A DNA stretch of 31,133 nt, from NCBI GenBank assembly GCA_002337545.1, contig DDGE01000050.1, positions 1 to 31,133 on the forward strand. Direction: 5' to 3'. Shown here in pieces: positions 14,845-21,939 of this stretch. The position numbers were made by a program, and so were the translations under genes. Below the pieces are notes generated by a model. It did not search any database. It was given only the letters and a program-made list of their open reading frames with translations, and had not been told where the DNA came from. The stretch's first letter is position 1. The number at the start of each line of letters is the position of its first letter. This DNA is from Phycisphaerales bacterium UBA1910. Its GTDB lineage: Bacteria; Planctomycetota; Phycisphaerae; Phycisphaerales; UBA1924.

Positions 14845-14875
14845 AAGAAAAGGGCACCCCCTGACGGAGGTGCCC
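14845..14875 (-). terminator. Rho-independent terminator of the DUF11 lipoprotein gene
   Basis: Read on the minus strand, GGGCACC pairs with GGTGCCC (plus 14852-14858 and 14869-14875), followed by TTTTCTT (plus 14845-14851). It lies 42 nt past the DUF11 stop. Confidence 0.8.
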
Positions 14876-14916
14876 CTGAAGTGTGATTCATTTCACCCGG
14901 AAACCGGGCTCTTCGA

Positions 14917-16500
14917 TCACTCGTAGAGGTTGGTTGCTTCGGTCTCGTTGACCGGGCTCTTGAGGTTTGCCGAAGTCATTTCAACAGCAAATCGTGAGTC
15001 GGCCTCTGCTTCAGCACGAACCGTCACACGCCACGAGATCGCTGCGCCAGGTGCCAGAGGCCCGGACGGTGCGAAGGTGACTGTCTTGCCGTCAGCGGTG
15101 CCGTTCGTCGCGCCAGAAGCGGAGACGAAGGACTGCTCAGCAGGCAGAGTCGCGACGATACGGATGTTGTTGTCGTCGGCCGAACCCTGGTTGGTGACCG
15201 TGATCACATAGGTAGTCTGCTGACCGACCTCGACCGGGTCAGTGACATCGACCACTTCGAGGAGGATCGCGGGAATACCCTTGATCTCGGTGCGGCAGGA
15301 ATCCGAGACGGAATCAGCACACTCCGCGTTCGCGGTCACCGTGGAGGTGTAGGTACCGATGCTCGATGCCGAAACGGTCATCGAGAAGTTGCCCGAGTCA
15401 CCAACGCCCATGGCGCCGAAGTCCCAGACGACATTGTTGCCGACCACGCGTCCGCCGTCGCTTACGCGTACCACGGAGGTGCCCTGCGGGATGCTTGCCG
15501 AAGCGGTAGCACTGTTGGCAACACCGTTGCCGGTGTTCTCGATCGAGTACTCATAAGTGAAGTTGCGGCCGAGGAAGCGGGTCTGCGTGCACTCGACACC
15601 AACCGCGAGCTCGGGCTGGGTGATCACAGTGTTGGTCGCGCCTGCTTCTGCTTCGAGACCAGCGTCCGCGGTTGCCATCGCACCCGAGGAGAACTCGCCG
15701 GTGCGAGAAGCGTTCGCACGAACTTCGAACGCACGGCTTTCGCCCGCGGCAAGGGTGCCGACCGGGATGTTGACCGAGCGTGAACCGTTGTTCATTGCCA
15801 GACCCTCTGGGAGGGTGTCCTTGATCACGACATTGCTCGCAGCGCCGGAACCGGTGTTCTCGACGAGGTAGCGGATGACGATCTCGTCACAAGTGAGCGC
15901 TTCAGCGGTCGCGGTCTTGGAAAGCGCGAGTGCCGGCTCAACAACCTTGGTCGTTGCACAGAGGAAGTTGTTGTACGAGACAGTGATGCAATCACTGGCC
16001 ATACCCACTTCGCTTGCGGAACCGACGAGTTCGATGACCTTGGTTTCGCCAGGGCCCATGTTGCCAAGCGCCCAGGTCATGCCATCGCCGCTCATGTTTC
16101 CATCAGGGGTCGAGTTCGAGATCTCGAGATTCGAGCTCGAGTCCATCATCAGCATGACATTCTGAAGTTCAGCGCTGGTGAGGTTCGTGATATGGTACGA
16201 GAACTCGAAGTCCTGCCCGCGTGCGACCTCGTTGGGCATGACCTGATGCACCAACATTGCGCTGGTGTCTGGGTCACCCGTTGGGAATGCCATACGCGAT
16301 GCGGACTCGTCCCCACCATGTCGAGGAGAGTAGTACCCCCACCCACGCACGCTGGAGGGCTGCTCTTCCTGCTGCTGAGCCGCAGGCGTATCGTGATCTG
16401 CGTGATCATGACGCGTTGATTGTGTCTGGGTACAGCCCGCAAGCATTGCACCCAACAGCATCGCAACGCTGAGCTTGGTGGTATTCATTCCGATTCTCAT
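14917..16500 (-). CDS. DUF11-repeat lipoprotein, surface or periplasmic
   Basis: A 527-residue lipoprotein. The N-terminus (MRIGMNTTKLSVAMLLGAMLAGC) ends in a lipobox with Cys23. A low-complexity linker rich in His, Asp and Gln follows (~24-60). The rest is about four Ig-like DUF11 repeats of ~100 residues, each with phrases such as YRVENTGSGAAS/YSIENTGNGVANS/VTNQGSADDN, a LP/IP turn and GxxAAGES or GPG. DUF11 repeats are found in secreted, surface-layer and cell-wall proteins; no enzyme motif is seen. Paired Cys residues in several repeats may form disulfides. The ATG at 16500 has GGAGA 5 nt upstream; the longer frame is unsupported. It lies downstream of lpxK but is separated from it by 232 nt with inverted repeats. 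Confidence 0.88.
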   Translation of the reverse strand: MRIGMNTTKLSVAMLLGAMLAGCTQTQSTRHDHADHDTPAAQQQEEQPSSVRGWGYYSPRHGGDESASRMAFPTGDPDTSAMLVHQVMPNEVARGQDFEFSYHITNLTSAELQNVMLMMDSSSNLEISNSTPDGNMSGDGMTWALGNMGPGETKVIELVGSASEVGMASDCITVSYNNFLCATTKVVEPALALSKTATAEALTCDEIVIRYLVENTGSGAASNVVIKDTLPEGLAMNNGSRSVNIPVGTLAAGESRAFEVRANASRTGEFSSGAMATADAGLEAEAGATNTVITQPELAVGVECTQTRFLGRNFTYEYSIENTGNGVANSATASASIPQGTSVVRVSDGGRVVGNNVVWDFGAMGVGDSGNFSMTVSASSIGTYTSTVTANAECADSVSDSCRTEIKGIPAILLEVVDVTDPVEVGQQTTYVITVTNQGSADDNNIRIVATLPAEQSFVSASGATNGTADGKTVTFAPSGPLAPGAAISWRVTVRAEAEADSRFAVEMTSANLKSPVNETEATNLYE

Positions 16501-16644
16501 GTGTTCTCCGATCTCAAGTCGATAAGTCATTGATTCTGCACGCTGAGAGATGTAGGTATCAACGCGCAGTCCCGTGATTCGGGCTGCCATTGCAAATGCT
16601 GTCTTTCAGATGAAGACCCCTCATCATCTCGGCTGCCTATTCAC

Positions 16645-16674
16645 GGTGTATACACCCGTGGGAACCCCCCACGG
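16645..16674. repeat. Two adjoining palindromes between lpxK and the DUF11 gene
   Basis: GGTGTATACACC (16645-16656) is a perfect 12-bp palindrome. It overlaps by one base CCGTGGG-AACCC-CCCACGG (16656-16662/16668-16674), a 7-bp inverted repeat. They sit 58 nt after lpxK in the transcription direction and ~145 nt before the DUF11 ATG. There is no T run, so an operator for the DUF11 promoter or an mRNA-end structure is more likely than a classical terminator. Confidence 0.5.
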
Positions 16675-16732
16675 TAAAGGGCGCGAGAGCACCCATATTC
16701 TATCGGACGCAACTACAAGTGACAACGAAACG

Positions 16733-17812
16733 CTATCTTTTTGAAGGAAACGAGGTTTTCCCCCATATGACTGGTGAAAAGAGCGTGTCCTCAAACAAAG
16801 CCCGATCTTCGATTTCCATCCTCAACACTGGCACCAAGACACGCGCCTCTTTTGTCCATGCGACCGAGTTTTTTGCTTTTACCCAATCCTTCTGAGTCAT
16901 GAGAATCGGCTCGCTTCGCCTGAGATTGGAAGGCTGAAACAACCGCTCGATCATTTTGTCGCCTAACGCCTGATGATCGCGCAGTTCAGTCAACTGGGAC
17001 ACTTCCATGCCCTGTGTTTGCGCTTGTTTCGCAAACGCGTCCGTGTTGCCAATCCCCGCCACAACCCGAACCTTTTCCGGTGCAAGCTCGTTGCAACTGA
17101 GAACCTGCTCCTGCCACCCTGAACCCGTATGCGTATAGGAGATGATCGAGTCCCATTCATGACGCGCCTCGATGACCGGAGTATCCGTTGCGAATCGAGA
17201 GACGATCGCTCGCAGCCGATTGATTTCTGCGTTGTTGACACGCTCGCAGTGCGTCAGAACAACTAGCCCTGCACGGGACAGAGATTGGATCGTTTCGCGA
17301 AGGTGCCCCTCGGGCAGGAGCGCGTCGCGATCGGGAGGGCGAGAAGCATCGATCAGCACAATGTCCAGATCCCGCGCGATCTTTCGGTGCTGGAACCCAT
17401 CGTCGAGCACAACACAATCTATATCTCGCCCCGCCTCCTGTGCGAATAGATGGTTGAGCCCTCCGATCCGATCCGGCTGAGCGACCACAGGAACACCCGG
17501 GAGTGCGAACTCGTGCTCGATCTGTTCGTCCCCTTTCTCGCCGGGCTTTGCGCCGTAGCCTCGCATCGCAATCACAGGTTTCTTTCCGGTCCGCTGCAAC
17601 ACCCTGACGACCAGATGAACCATCGGGGTCTTCCCCGTCCCCCCCGTGCTCAGGTTCCCGATAGAGATCACTGGGCGATCGAACTTCGTCACCCCCTTGC
17701 CCGCGTCGTAGTCACGATTCTTCTTATTGATCCCGATCGAATACAACCACGACATCGGGGTCGTGATCACGCTGTGCAGTTTCGTTGGGGGCGAGACGCG
17801 ATCACCGCTCAT
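16733..17812 (-). CDS. lpxK: Tetraacyldisaccharide 4'-kinase (lipid A biosynthesis)
   Basis: A 359-residue LpxK, the inner-membrane-associated kinase that phosphorylates the 4' position of the lipid A disaccharide. The Walker A-type loop is GNLSTGGTGKTP (~52-63); RGYGAK, DDGFQHR (~137-143) with the Walker B/catalytic region, LLPEGHLRE and an AGIGN motif (~228-233) match the family. An N-terminal hydrophobic helix of typical LpxK is barely developed here (VITTPMSWLYSIGI). The ATG overlaps the stop of the upstream small membrane protein gene as ATGA, so the two are translationally coupled. It indicates that this organism makes lipid A. Confidence 0.95.
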   Translation of the reverse strand: MSGDRVSPPTKLHSVITTPMSWLYSIGINKKNRDYDAGKGVTKFDRPVISIGNLSTGGTGKTPMVHLVVRVLQRTGKKPVIAMRGYGAKPGEKGDEQIEHEFALPGVPVVAQPDRIGGLNHLFAQEAGRDIDCVVLDDGFQHRKIARDLDIVLIDASRPPDRDALLPEGHLRETIQSLSRAGLVVLTHCERVNNAEINRLRAIVSRFATDTPVIEARHEWDSIISYTHTGSGWQEQVLSCNELAPEKVRVVAGIGNTDAFAKQAQTQGMEVSQLTELRDHQALGDKMIERLFQPSNLRRSEPILMTQKDWVKAKNSVAWTKEARVLVPVLRMEIEDRALFEDTLFSPVIWGKTSFPSKR

Positions 17813-18216
17813 GGGTTGCCCCGCTCGCGCTGCTCCCGCATCTCATCCAGATCACGACGGAGCTTCTCGCGGAGTTCCTTGTGCACCTGATCACCCTCTG
17901 ATCGATGGAGCCGCATGGTGTTCATCGCATCGAGCACCGCGAGGAAGACGATCGCACCGATCAGCCCGATCACGAGCATCCAGATAATTGTGAAGGTCCC
18001 GGCGCTGCTGGGAGACGCGAGCCCAAACCCATAGGCAGACAACGGGATCGCGAACATGCTCAGCCACCCCGACGCGATTCGGATGCGTTTCCGGCTCGGG
18101 GGCATCTGTTCGGGCGTTGCATCATTGATCGCGATCAGGTACCCGGCCTGAAGGATCAGCGCCACCGCCGCGATGGGCAGGACCAACCAAGCGGGCGCGA
18201 TCGGGTGGGGATCCAT
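17809..18216 (-). CDS. Small membrane protein upstream of lpxK, unknown function
   Basis: A 135-residue protein with three hydrophobic segments: ~9-28 (LVLPIAAVALILQAGYLIAI), ~50-68 (WLSMFAIPLSAYGFGLA) and ~76-100 (IIWMLVIGLIGAIVFLAVLDAM). These are followed by a highly charged helical tail (~104-135, EKLRRDLDEMREQRERG) probably in the cytoplasm. Start at 18216 (MDPHPIAP) rather than the longer frame: TACCAT lies 6 nt upstream and no SD is present. It is coupled to lpxK through ATGA and is transcribed divergently from serS. Context hints at an envelope role; I do not recognise a family. Confidence 0.72.
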   Translation of the reverse strand: MDPHPIAPAWLVLPIAAVALILQAGYLIAINDATPEQMPPSRKRIRIASGWLSMFAIPLSAYGFGLASPSSAGTFTIIWMLVIGLIGAIVFLAVLDAMNTMRLHRSEGDQVHKELREKLRRDLDEMREQRERGNP

Positions 18217-18222
18217 ACGGAC

Positions 18223-18228
18223 ATGGTA
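18223..18228 (-). promoter_or_regulatory. Candidate -10 element (TACCAT) of a leaderless promoter for the small membrane protein-lpxK operon
   Basis: On the minus strand TACCAT is followed by GTCCGT and the ATG at 18216 (6-nt spacing). No SD is present. It also supports the short start of the membrane protein. Confidence 0.4.
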
Positions 18229-18278
18229 CAACACGAAACCAACACAGTCGATCCCCGCACGAAACGAGCGGGCGAACC

Positions 18279-18284
18279 TACACT
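18279..18284 (+). promoter_or_regulatory. Candidate -10 element (TACACT) for serS
   Basis: TACACT ends 8 nt before the serS ATG at 18293, and no SD is seen. The start site would fall within about 1-2 nt of the ATG. Confidence 0.35.
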
Positions 18285-18292
18285 CTTCGACC

Positions 18293-19702
18293 ATGATCGA
18301 CCTGAAGGCACTCCGTGAAAACCCGCAACGATTCATCGACGGCGCGAAAAAGAAGAACTACGCGCCCGATATCGACACCCTCCTGAAGCTCGACGAGCAG
18401 AAACGCTCGCTTATGAGCGAGCAGGAGGCCCTTCGTGCAGAGCAGAACAAGCTCTCCAAGGAGACCGGTCCCAAGATCGGGCAGCTCATGGGCAAGCTCA
18501 AGGGTGCAAGCGACGAAGACAAGCCAGCGATCCAGACCCAGATCGATGAGATCAAAGCCGCGCCGGCGAAGATGAAGGAGCAGATCACCGCCCTCGATGC
18601 CCAGATCTCCGAGATCGAGCCCAAGCTTAATGAAATCCTCCTCTCGATCCCACTCCCACCCGACGATGATGTCCCAGTCGGAACCACGAGCGACGACAAC
18701 ATCGAGATCTCCCGCTGGGCGCCCGAGGGCTGGGACTGGGACAAGTCGTTCGAGCAAAACAAGGGGTTCGCGCCCAAGTCCCACATCGAGCTCTGCGATA
18801 TACACAACCTCGTCGATTTTCCCCGCGGCGTTAAAATTGCGGGGTCACGCTCGTACATCCTCACGGGCGACGGGATGAAACTCCACCAAGCGATCCTCCG
18901 CTACGCGTTCGACACGATGGTGAACAAGAACGGGTTCTCGCCGATGAGCGTCCCCGTGCTCGTGCGCGAAGAGGCCATGGTCGGCACAGGCTTCTTTCCG
19001 GGCGGTCGCGATCAGGCCTACCACATCAACGAGGTCGAGCGGGGCGGCGGTCAGGACATGTTCCTCACCGGCACGGGCGAGGTCGGGCTCATGGGGCTCC
19101 ACCAAGACGAGATTCTCGACGAGGGCACACTCCCACGCAAGTATGTCACCGTCTCGACCTGCTTCCGTCGTGAAGCCGGCGCCGCAGGCAAGGACACAGC
19201 CGGGCTCTACCGGATCCACCAGTTTGACAAGGTCGAGCAGGTCGTTATCGATGTCGCCGACGAAGCCAAATCGCGCCAGCACCACAAGGACATGATGGGC
19301 TTTGTGGAGAACCTGCTCAAATCGCTCGGGCTCCCCCACCGCCTGCTCCAGTGCTGCACGGGTGACTTGGGCGTGAAGAACGCGGACATGATCGACATCG
19401 AGTGCTGGATGCCTTCCCGTGGAGACGAAGACTCGGACGGCACACCGATGGGCGACTTTGGCGAGACCCATTCCGCTTCGCGGCTGTACGACTACCAGTG
19501 TCGACGCCTGAATATGCGATACCGCCCGGGCGGTGAGGGCGGCAAGGGGGCGACAACCTTCTGCCACTCACTCAATAACACCGTTGCCGCGTCGCCCCGC
19601 ATCCTGATCCCGATCCTTGAGATGTATCAGAACGAGGACGGATCGATCACGATCCCCGAGGCACTCGTGCCCTACATGGGCGGGCAGACTCAGATCGGGT
19701 AA
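18293..19702 (+). CDS. serS: Seryl-tRNA synthetase
   Basis: A 469-residue class II aminoacyl-tRNA synthetase that charges tRNA-Ser. Residues 1-~115 form the long antiparallel coiled-coil arm (starting MIDLKALRENPQRFIDGAKKK) that grips the tRNA-Ser variable arm. The catalytic core contains motif 2 CFRREAGAAGKDTAGLYRIHQF (~299-320) and a motif 3 region with the Arg-bearing segment near RYRPGGEG...SLNNTVAASPRILIPILE (~425-450). The segment FGETHSASRLYDYQCRR replaces the more common SSCSNFGDFQARR. A Gly/Lys-rich GGEGGKG insert is slightly unusual. The start at 18293 is the family start. Transcribed divergently from the small membrane protein gene. Confidence 0.96.
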   Translation: MIDLKALRENPQRFIDGAKKKNYAPDIDTLLKLDEQKRSLMSEQEALRAEQNKLSKETGPKIGQLMGKLKGASDEDKPAIQTQIDEIKAAPAKMKEQITALDAQISEIEPKLNEILLSIPLPPDDDVPVGTTSDDNIEISRWAPEGWDWDKSFEQNKGFAPKSHIELCDIHNLVDFPRGVKIAGSRSYILTGDGMKLHQAILRYAFDTMVNKNGFSPMSVPVLVREEAMVGTGFFPGGRDQAYHINEVERGGGQDMFLTGTGEVGLMGLHQDEILDEGTLPRKYVTVSTCFRREAGAAGKDTAGLYRIHQFDKVEQVVIDVADEAKSRQHHKDMMGFVENLLKSLGLPHRLLQCCTGDLGVKNADMIDIECWMPSRGDEDSDGTPMGDFGETHSASRLYDYQCRRLNMRYRPGGEGGKGATTFCHSLNNTVAASPRILIPILEMYQNEDGSITIPEALVPYMGGQTQIG

Positions 19703-19911
19703 TGCGATCCAAACAGTTTTTCTCGCATGTTTTTGCAATATTGCATTGACTTTGGCTGTCCTATCGCCAATAACAGATGCACGACAGATCGCGCGAATGG
19801 TTCGCGTGATGAAAGGAGTCCCCGCATTGCTCTGGAATCATCGCAGAGAACAGATCATCAGCAGCCGCATGTGCAAAGCGTACCGCTTTACACAATCGGC
19901 GCTTGATATAG

Positions 19912-19944
19912 CGGGTTGACGGCACGCCGGGTGTCGTCAACCCG
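19912..19944. repeat. Long stem-loop in the serS downstream gap
   Basis: CGGGTTGACGGCAC (19912-19925) pairs with GTGTCGTCAACCCG (19931-19944) over 14 positions with one G-U pair and a 5-nt loop GCCGG. It is among the most stable hairpins in the window. It lacks a following T run on either strand, so it is not a standard intrinsic terminator. Confidence 0.7.
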
Positions 19945-20040
19945 GCTCACACACCACAACTGATTTCCCGGCTGTTGTACCGATCTTGTATCGCCGCGCG
20001 TTGTGTGCGTGCGCGTGCGAGACATCGGTTTGATTCAGAA

Positions 20041-20059
20041 CGTATGCGATGCGCATACG
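20041..20059. promoter_or_regulatory. Perfect inverted repeat upstream of the small conserved protein gene
   Basis: CGTATGCG and CGCATACG (8 bp each) flank the triplet ATG. The site is 35-53 nt before the preferred start at 20094 and looks like a dimeric regulator site or a leader hairpin. It also makes the ATG at 20049 an unlikely start, since it is buried in the stem-loop. Confidence 0.4.
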
Positions 20060-20093
20060 CCATAGGTATCTCATGCGCCAAGGACATGGAACA

Positions 20094-20465
20094 ATGGACA
20101 CGAACATGATAATGGCGCGTTCGCTTGCGCCAGAAGACATCAATGTCGGCATGTATGTCATGACGCTGCATTCGCAGCACCAGTATCTCATGCTGCGTGA
20201 CAACGCGATCGGCGACGACGAGTTGTACATCCAACAGATCGTCCGCCGCCCGTGCGAACCAGAACTCCCCCGCAAGGTTGTGGGTGTGTGCCTCCCCTTC
20301 GTGGTGGTCCGCAACCACAACCGAAAGACGGAAATGCTCGACACCCGTTCGGTGCGACTCGCACGGATCGACAACCAGGTCGCGAAGATCGCGATCAAAC
20401 CTCATCTGAAACCCCGAGAGGCGAAATCGGACGGCAAACGCTGCAAATGCTGCCGGTCCAAGTAA
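20094..20465 (+). CDS. Small conserved planctomycete-type protein of unknown function
   Basis: A 123-residue soluble protein. The core reads ARSLAPEDINVGMYVMTL, then LPRKVVGVCLPFVVVRN, then LDTRSVRLARIDNQVAKIAIKPH. This looks like a short beta-rich protein family that I recall from planctomycete genomes without function. The C-terminus is basic and ends in a Cys cluster (KRCKCCRSK) that could bind metal or nucleic acid. The ATG at 20094 has AAGGA 9 nt upstream; an in-frame ATG at 20073 is an alternative. Antisense frames over the same DNA have no start signals and are rejected. A terminator at 20501 follows. Confidence 0.75.
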   Translation: MDTNMIMARSLAPEDINVGMYVMTLHSQHQYLMLRDNAIGDDELYIQQIVRRPCEPELPRKVVGVCLPFVVVRNHNRKTEMLDTRSVRLARIDNQVAKIAIKPHLKPREAKSDGKRCKCCRSK

Positions 20466-20500
20466 TGCGGCCCGAGACACCGCACGCTCTCAATCTTTAT

Positions 20501-20533
20501 CCCGCCCGGCGAGCACACCACCCGCCGGGCGGG
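20501..20533 (+). terminator. Probable terminator of the small conserved protein gene
   Basis: CCCGCCCGGCG (20501-20511) pairs perfectly with CGCCGGGCGGG (20523-20533), an 11-bp GC-rich stem with an 11-nt loop. It is followed by TATTGTTTGG, a T-rich but interrupted tail. The ogt ATG comes only 12 nt later. Confidence 0.7.
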
Positions 20534-20539
20534 TATTGT
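20534..20539 (+). promoter_or_regulatory. Candidate -10 element (TATTGT) of a leaderless promoter for ogt
   Basis: TATTGT ends 6 nt before the ATG at 20546, immediately after the terminator stem. There is no SD other than G-rich sequence in the stem itself. Confidence 0.4.
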
Positions 20540-20545
20540 TTGGGT

Positions 20546-21073
20546 ATGACGCTCATCTCGACAACGATCGACACCCCACTCTGCCCGATGCGTGCCGCAA
20601 CAACGGATAAGGGAATTTGCCTGCTTGAGATGGGCTCGCCCGAGCGCCGATCTCGCGAGACAGAAGAGCTTGAATCCGCGTTCGATACAAGGATGATTGA
20701 AGGGGCGCACCCGCTGCTCGATCTACTCGCGGGCGAACTGGCGGCATACTTCAACGGCGACTTGCAGCAGTTCACCGTACCACTCGACACGCCGGGCACG
20801 GAGTGGCAGCAACGCGTCTGGAACGCACTCGTCCAGATCCCGTTCGGCGAGACCGTGAGCTACGGCGAGCTCGCAATGCGGCTGGACAATCCAGGCGGAT
20901 CGCGTGCCGTTGGATTGGCAAATGGAAAGAACCGTGTCTCGATCGTCATCCCGTGCCACCGCGTGATCGCTGCAGACGGCACGCTCCACGGGTACGGCGG
21001 CGGGCTGCCTCGCAAGCGTTGGCTGCTCGAACACGAACAGGCTCATGCAGGCGCGGGTTTGTTTACGCAATGA
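20546..21073 (+). CDS. ogt: Methylated-DNA--protein-cysteine methyltransferase (O6-alkylguanine repair)
   Basis: A 175-residue Ogt/MGMT protein that removes alkyl groups from O6-alkylguanine by irreversible transfer to its own Cys. The acceptor is Cys137 in IPCHRVI. Flanking hallmarks are WQQRVWNAL and FGETVSYGELA (DNA-binding helix-turn-helix with the recognition Arg in GSRAVGLANGKN), and HGYGGGLPRKRWLLEHE after the active site. The N-terminal half is divergent, as usual. The start at 20546 is chosen because the longer frame runs back through the preceding gene and terminator. Could also be named ada C-terminal-like; substrate preference cannot be read from sequence. Confidence 0.93.
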   Translation: MTLISTTIDTPLCPMRAATTDKGICLLEMGSPERRSRETEELESAFDTRMIEGAHPLLDLLAGELAAYFNGDLQQFTVPLDTPGTEWQQRVWNALVQIPFGETVSYGELAMRLDNPGGSRAVGLANGKNRVSIVIPCHRVIAADGTLHGYGGGLPRKRWLLEHEQAHAGAGLFTQ

Positions 21074-21096
21074 AAAACACCCGCTATTGCGGGTGT
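21073..21096 (-). terminator. Rho-independent terminator of the PEP-CTERM-like gene
   Basis: On the minus strand ACACCCGC pairs with GCGGGTGT (plus 21077-21084 and 21089-21096, loop of 4), followed by TTTTT (plus 21073-21077). It abuts the ogt stop codon and could also affect the ogt transcript. Confidence 0.8.
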
Positions 21097-21123
21097 GAAC
21101 ATGGCCTTGATCAACTCCATGTG

Positions 21124-21789
21124 TCAGTCGCGTCCACGCCGGGCTACCAGAAGACCACCCAAGCCAAGCAGGGCCGCCGAACCAGGAGGCGGCACAACGG
21201 CACGGAACTCGGTCGCGATGAAATCGAGCGACGCGGTCGGGTTGTTGCGGACATTAAACGTCAGACGCAACTCATCGATGTCCGATGCGTCGAACGCGTC
21301 CGCAACACTAAAATCCTCGAGACTCCAATCCGCTGTCACATCCATACCCGCACCGATCTGAATCACGCGTGACGCGGAACCGATGGTGTTGCCCATGTCG
21401 TCATAGGTAAACAGATCGATCTGCGCATAAAAATCTTGGTCGATCATCACGAAGTCCATCTCGAACCCCTGCACGCCAAGCCCGGCCGCATCCAGGTCCA
21501 GTCCCGCACCCTCATCGTTGTAGATGATGGTTCCCTGCTGCTCAACACCGATCCCAGAGTTGAAAATCAAAGACCCGGTATCAGCACCGGTGCTCAGCAG
21601 GGTGTCAAGGCTGAAGTCAGAGCCCTGATTAAAGGGGTTGTTCAGAATGATCGCAGAGTAAGTTCCGACCCCACCAAGATCGTCGTTGGGGTCGCTGTCA
21701 AAGTCGTCGAGTATGACGCTACTCGCGATTCCCGCGTGTGCGAATCCAGCGCAGCACGCCAGCGCCAGTACAGCCTTCGTAGATTCCAT
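21124..21789 (-). CDS. Secreted protein with a PEP-CTERM-like C-terminal sorting tail
   Basis: A 221-residue exported protein. Residues 1-~22 form a signal peptide (MESTKAVLALACCAGFAHAG). The mature part is acidic and beta-rich, with Asp/Gly-rich stretches such as DDFDSDPNDDLGG. The C-terminus is a Pro-rich turn (VPPPGS), a hydrophobic helix (AALLGLGGLLVA) and a basic end (RRGRD), the layout of PEP-CTERM tails handled by exosortase; in Phycisphaerae many proteins carry such VPxPG...RR tails. The ATG at 21789 has only a weak SD (GAGAGGG), and a 7-bp hairpin (GGACGGT/ACCGTCC, 21817-21836) lies in the leader. Binding partner or cargo role unknown. Confidence 0.85.
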   Translation of the reverse strand: MESTKAVLALACCAGFAHAGIASSVILDDFDSDPNDDLGGVGTYSAIILNNPFNQGSDFSLDTLLSTGADTGSLIFNSGIGVEQQGTIIYNDEGAGLDLDAAGLGVQGFEMDFVMIDQDFYAQIDLFTYDDMGNTIGSASRVIQIGAGMDVTADWSLEDFSVADAFDASDIDELRLTFNVRNNPTASLDFIATEFRAVVPPPGSAALLGLGGLLVARRGRD

Positions 21790-21939
21790 GATGTGTGCCC
21801 TCTCAAGTAACTGTGTGGACGGTTGTGTGACCGTCCTTCGTCCCACGGAAATAGGCCACAAAAACGAGAGGATGCCCACAAATTTGGGATATTCTCGGAC
21901 ACAAAGCACCGATCTTGATCAATTCTGAATAAGAAAGAC

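Larger units (their letters stand above)
19703..20093. other. 391-nt gap after serS: a strong hairpin and a palindrome, no convincing gene
   Basis: No frame here has both a plausible start and coding character. A 40-codon frame from ATG 19798 to TGA 19919 is the longest sensible candidate, but it has no SD and no TANNNT at the right distance. The region holds the 14-bp hairpin at 19912-19944 and the inverted repeat at 20041-20059, and a stretch of GCGCGTTGTGTGCGTGCGCG-like alternating purine-pyrimidine sequence near 19995-20022. A small RNA or a long 5' leader of the next gene are both possible. Confidence 0.5.

Noticed and set aside
19798-19919. A 40-codon ORF in the gap after serS
   Set aside because: No SD and no hexamer at leaderless spacing; its end runs into the strong hairpin; could be chance.
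19937-20480. Two overlapping minus-strand frames (153 and 177 codons) over the small conserved protein gene
   Set aside because: Neither has an SD or a TANNNT start; the plus-strand frame has AAGGA and a terminator in the right places.
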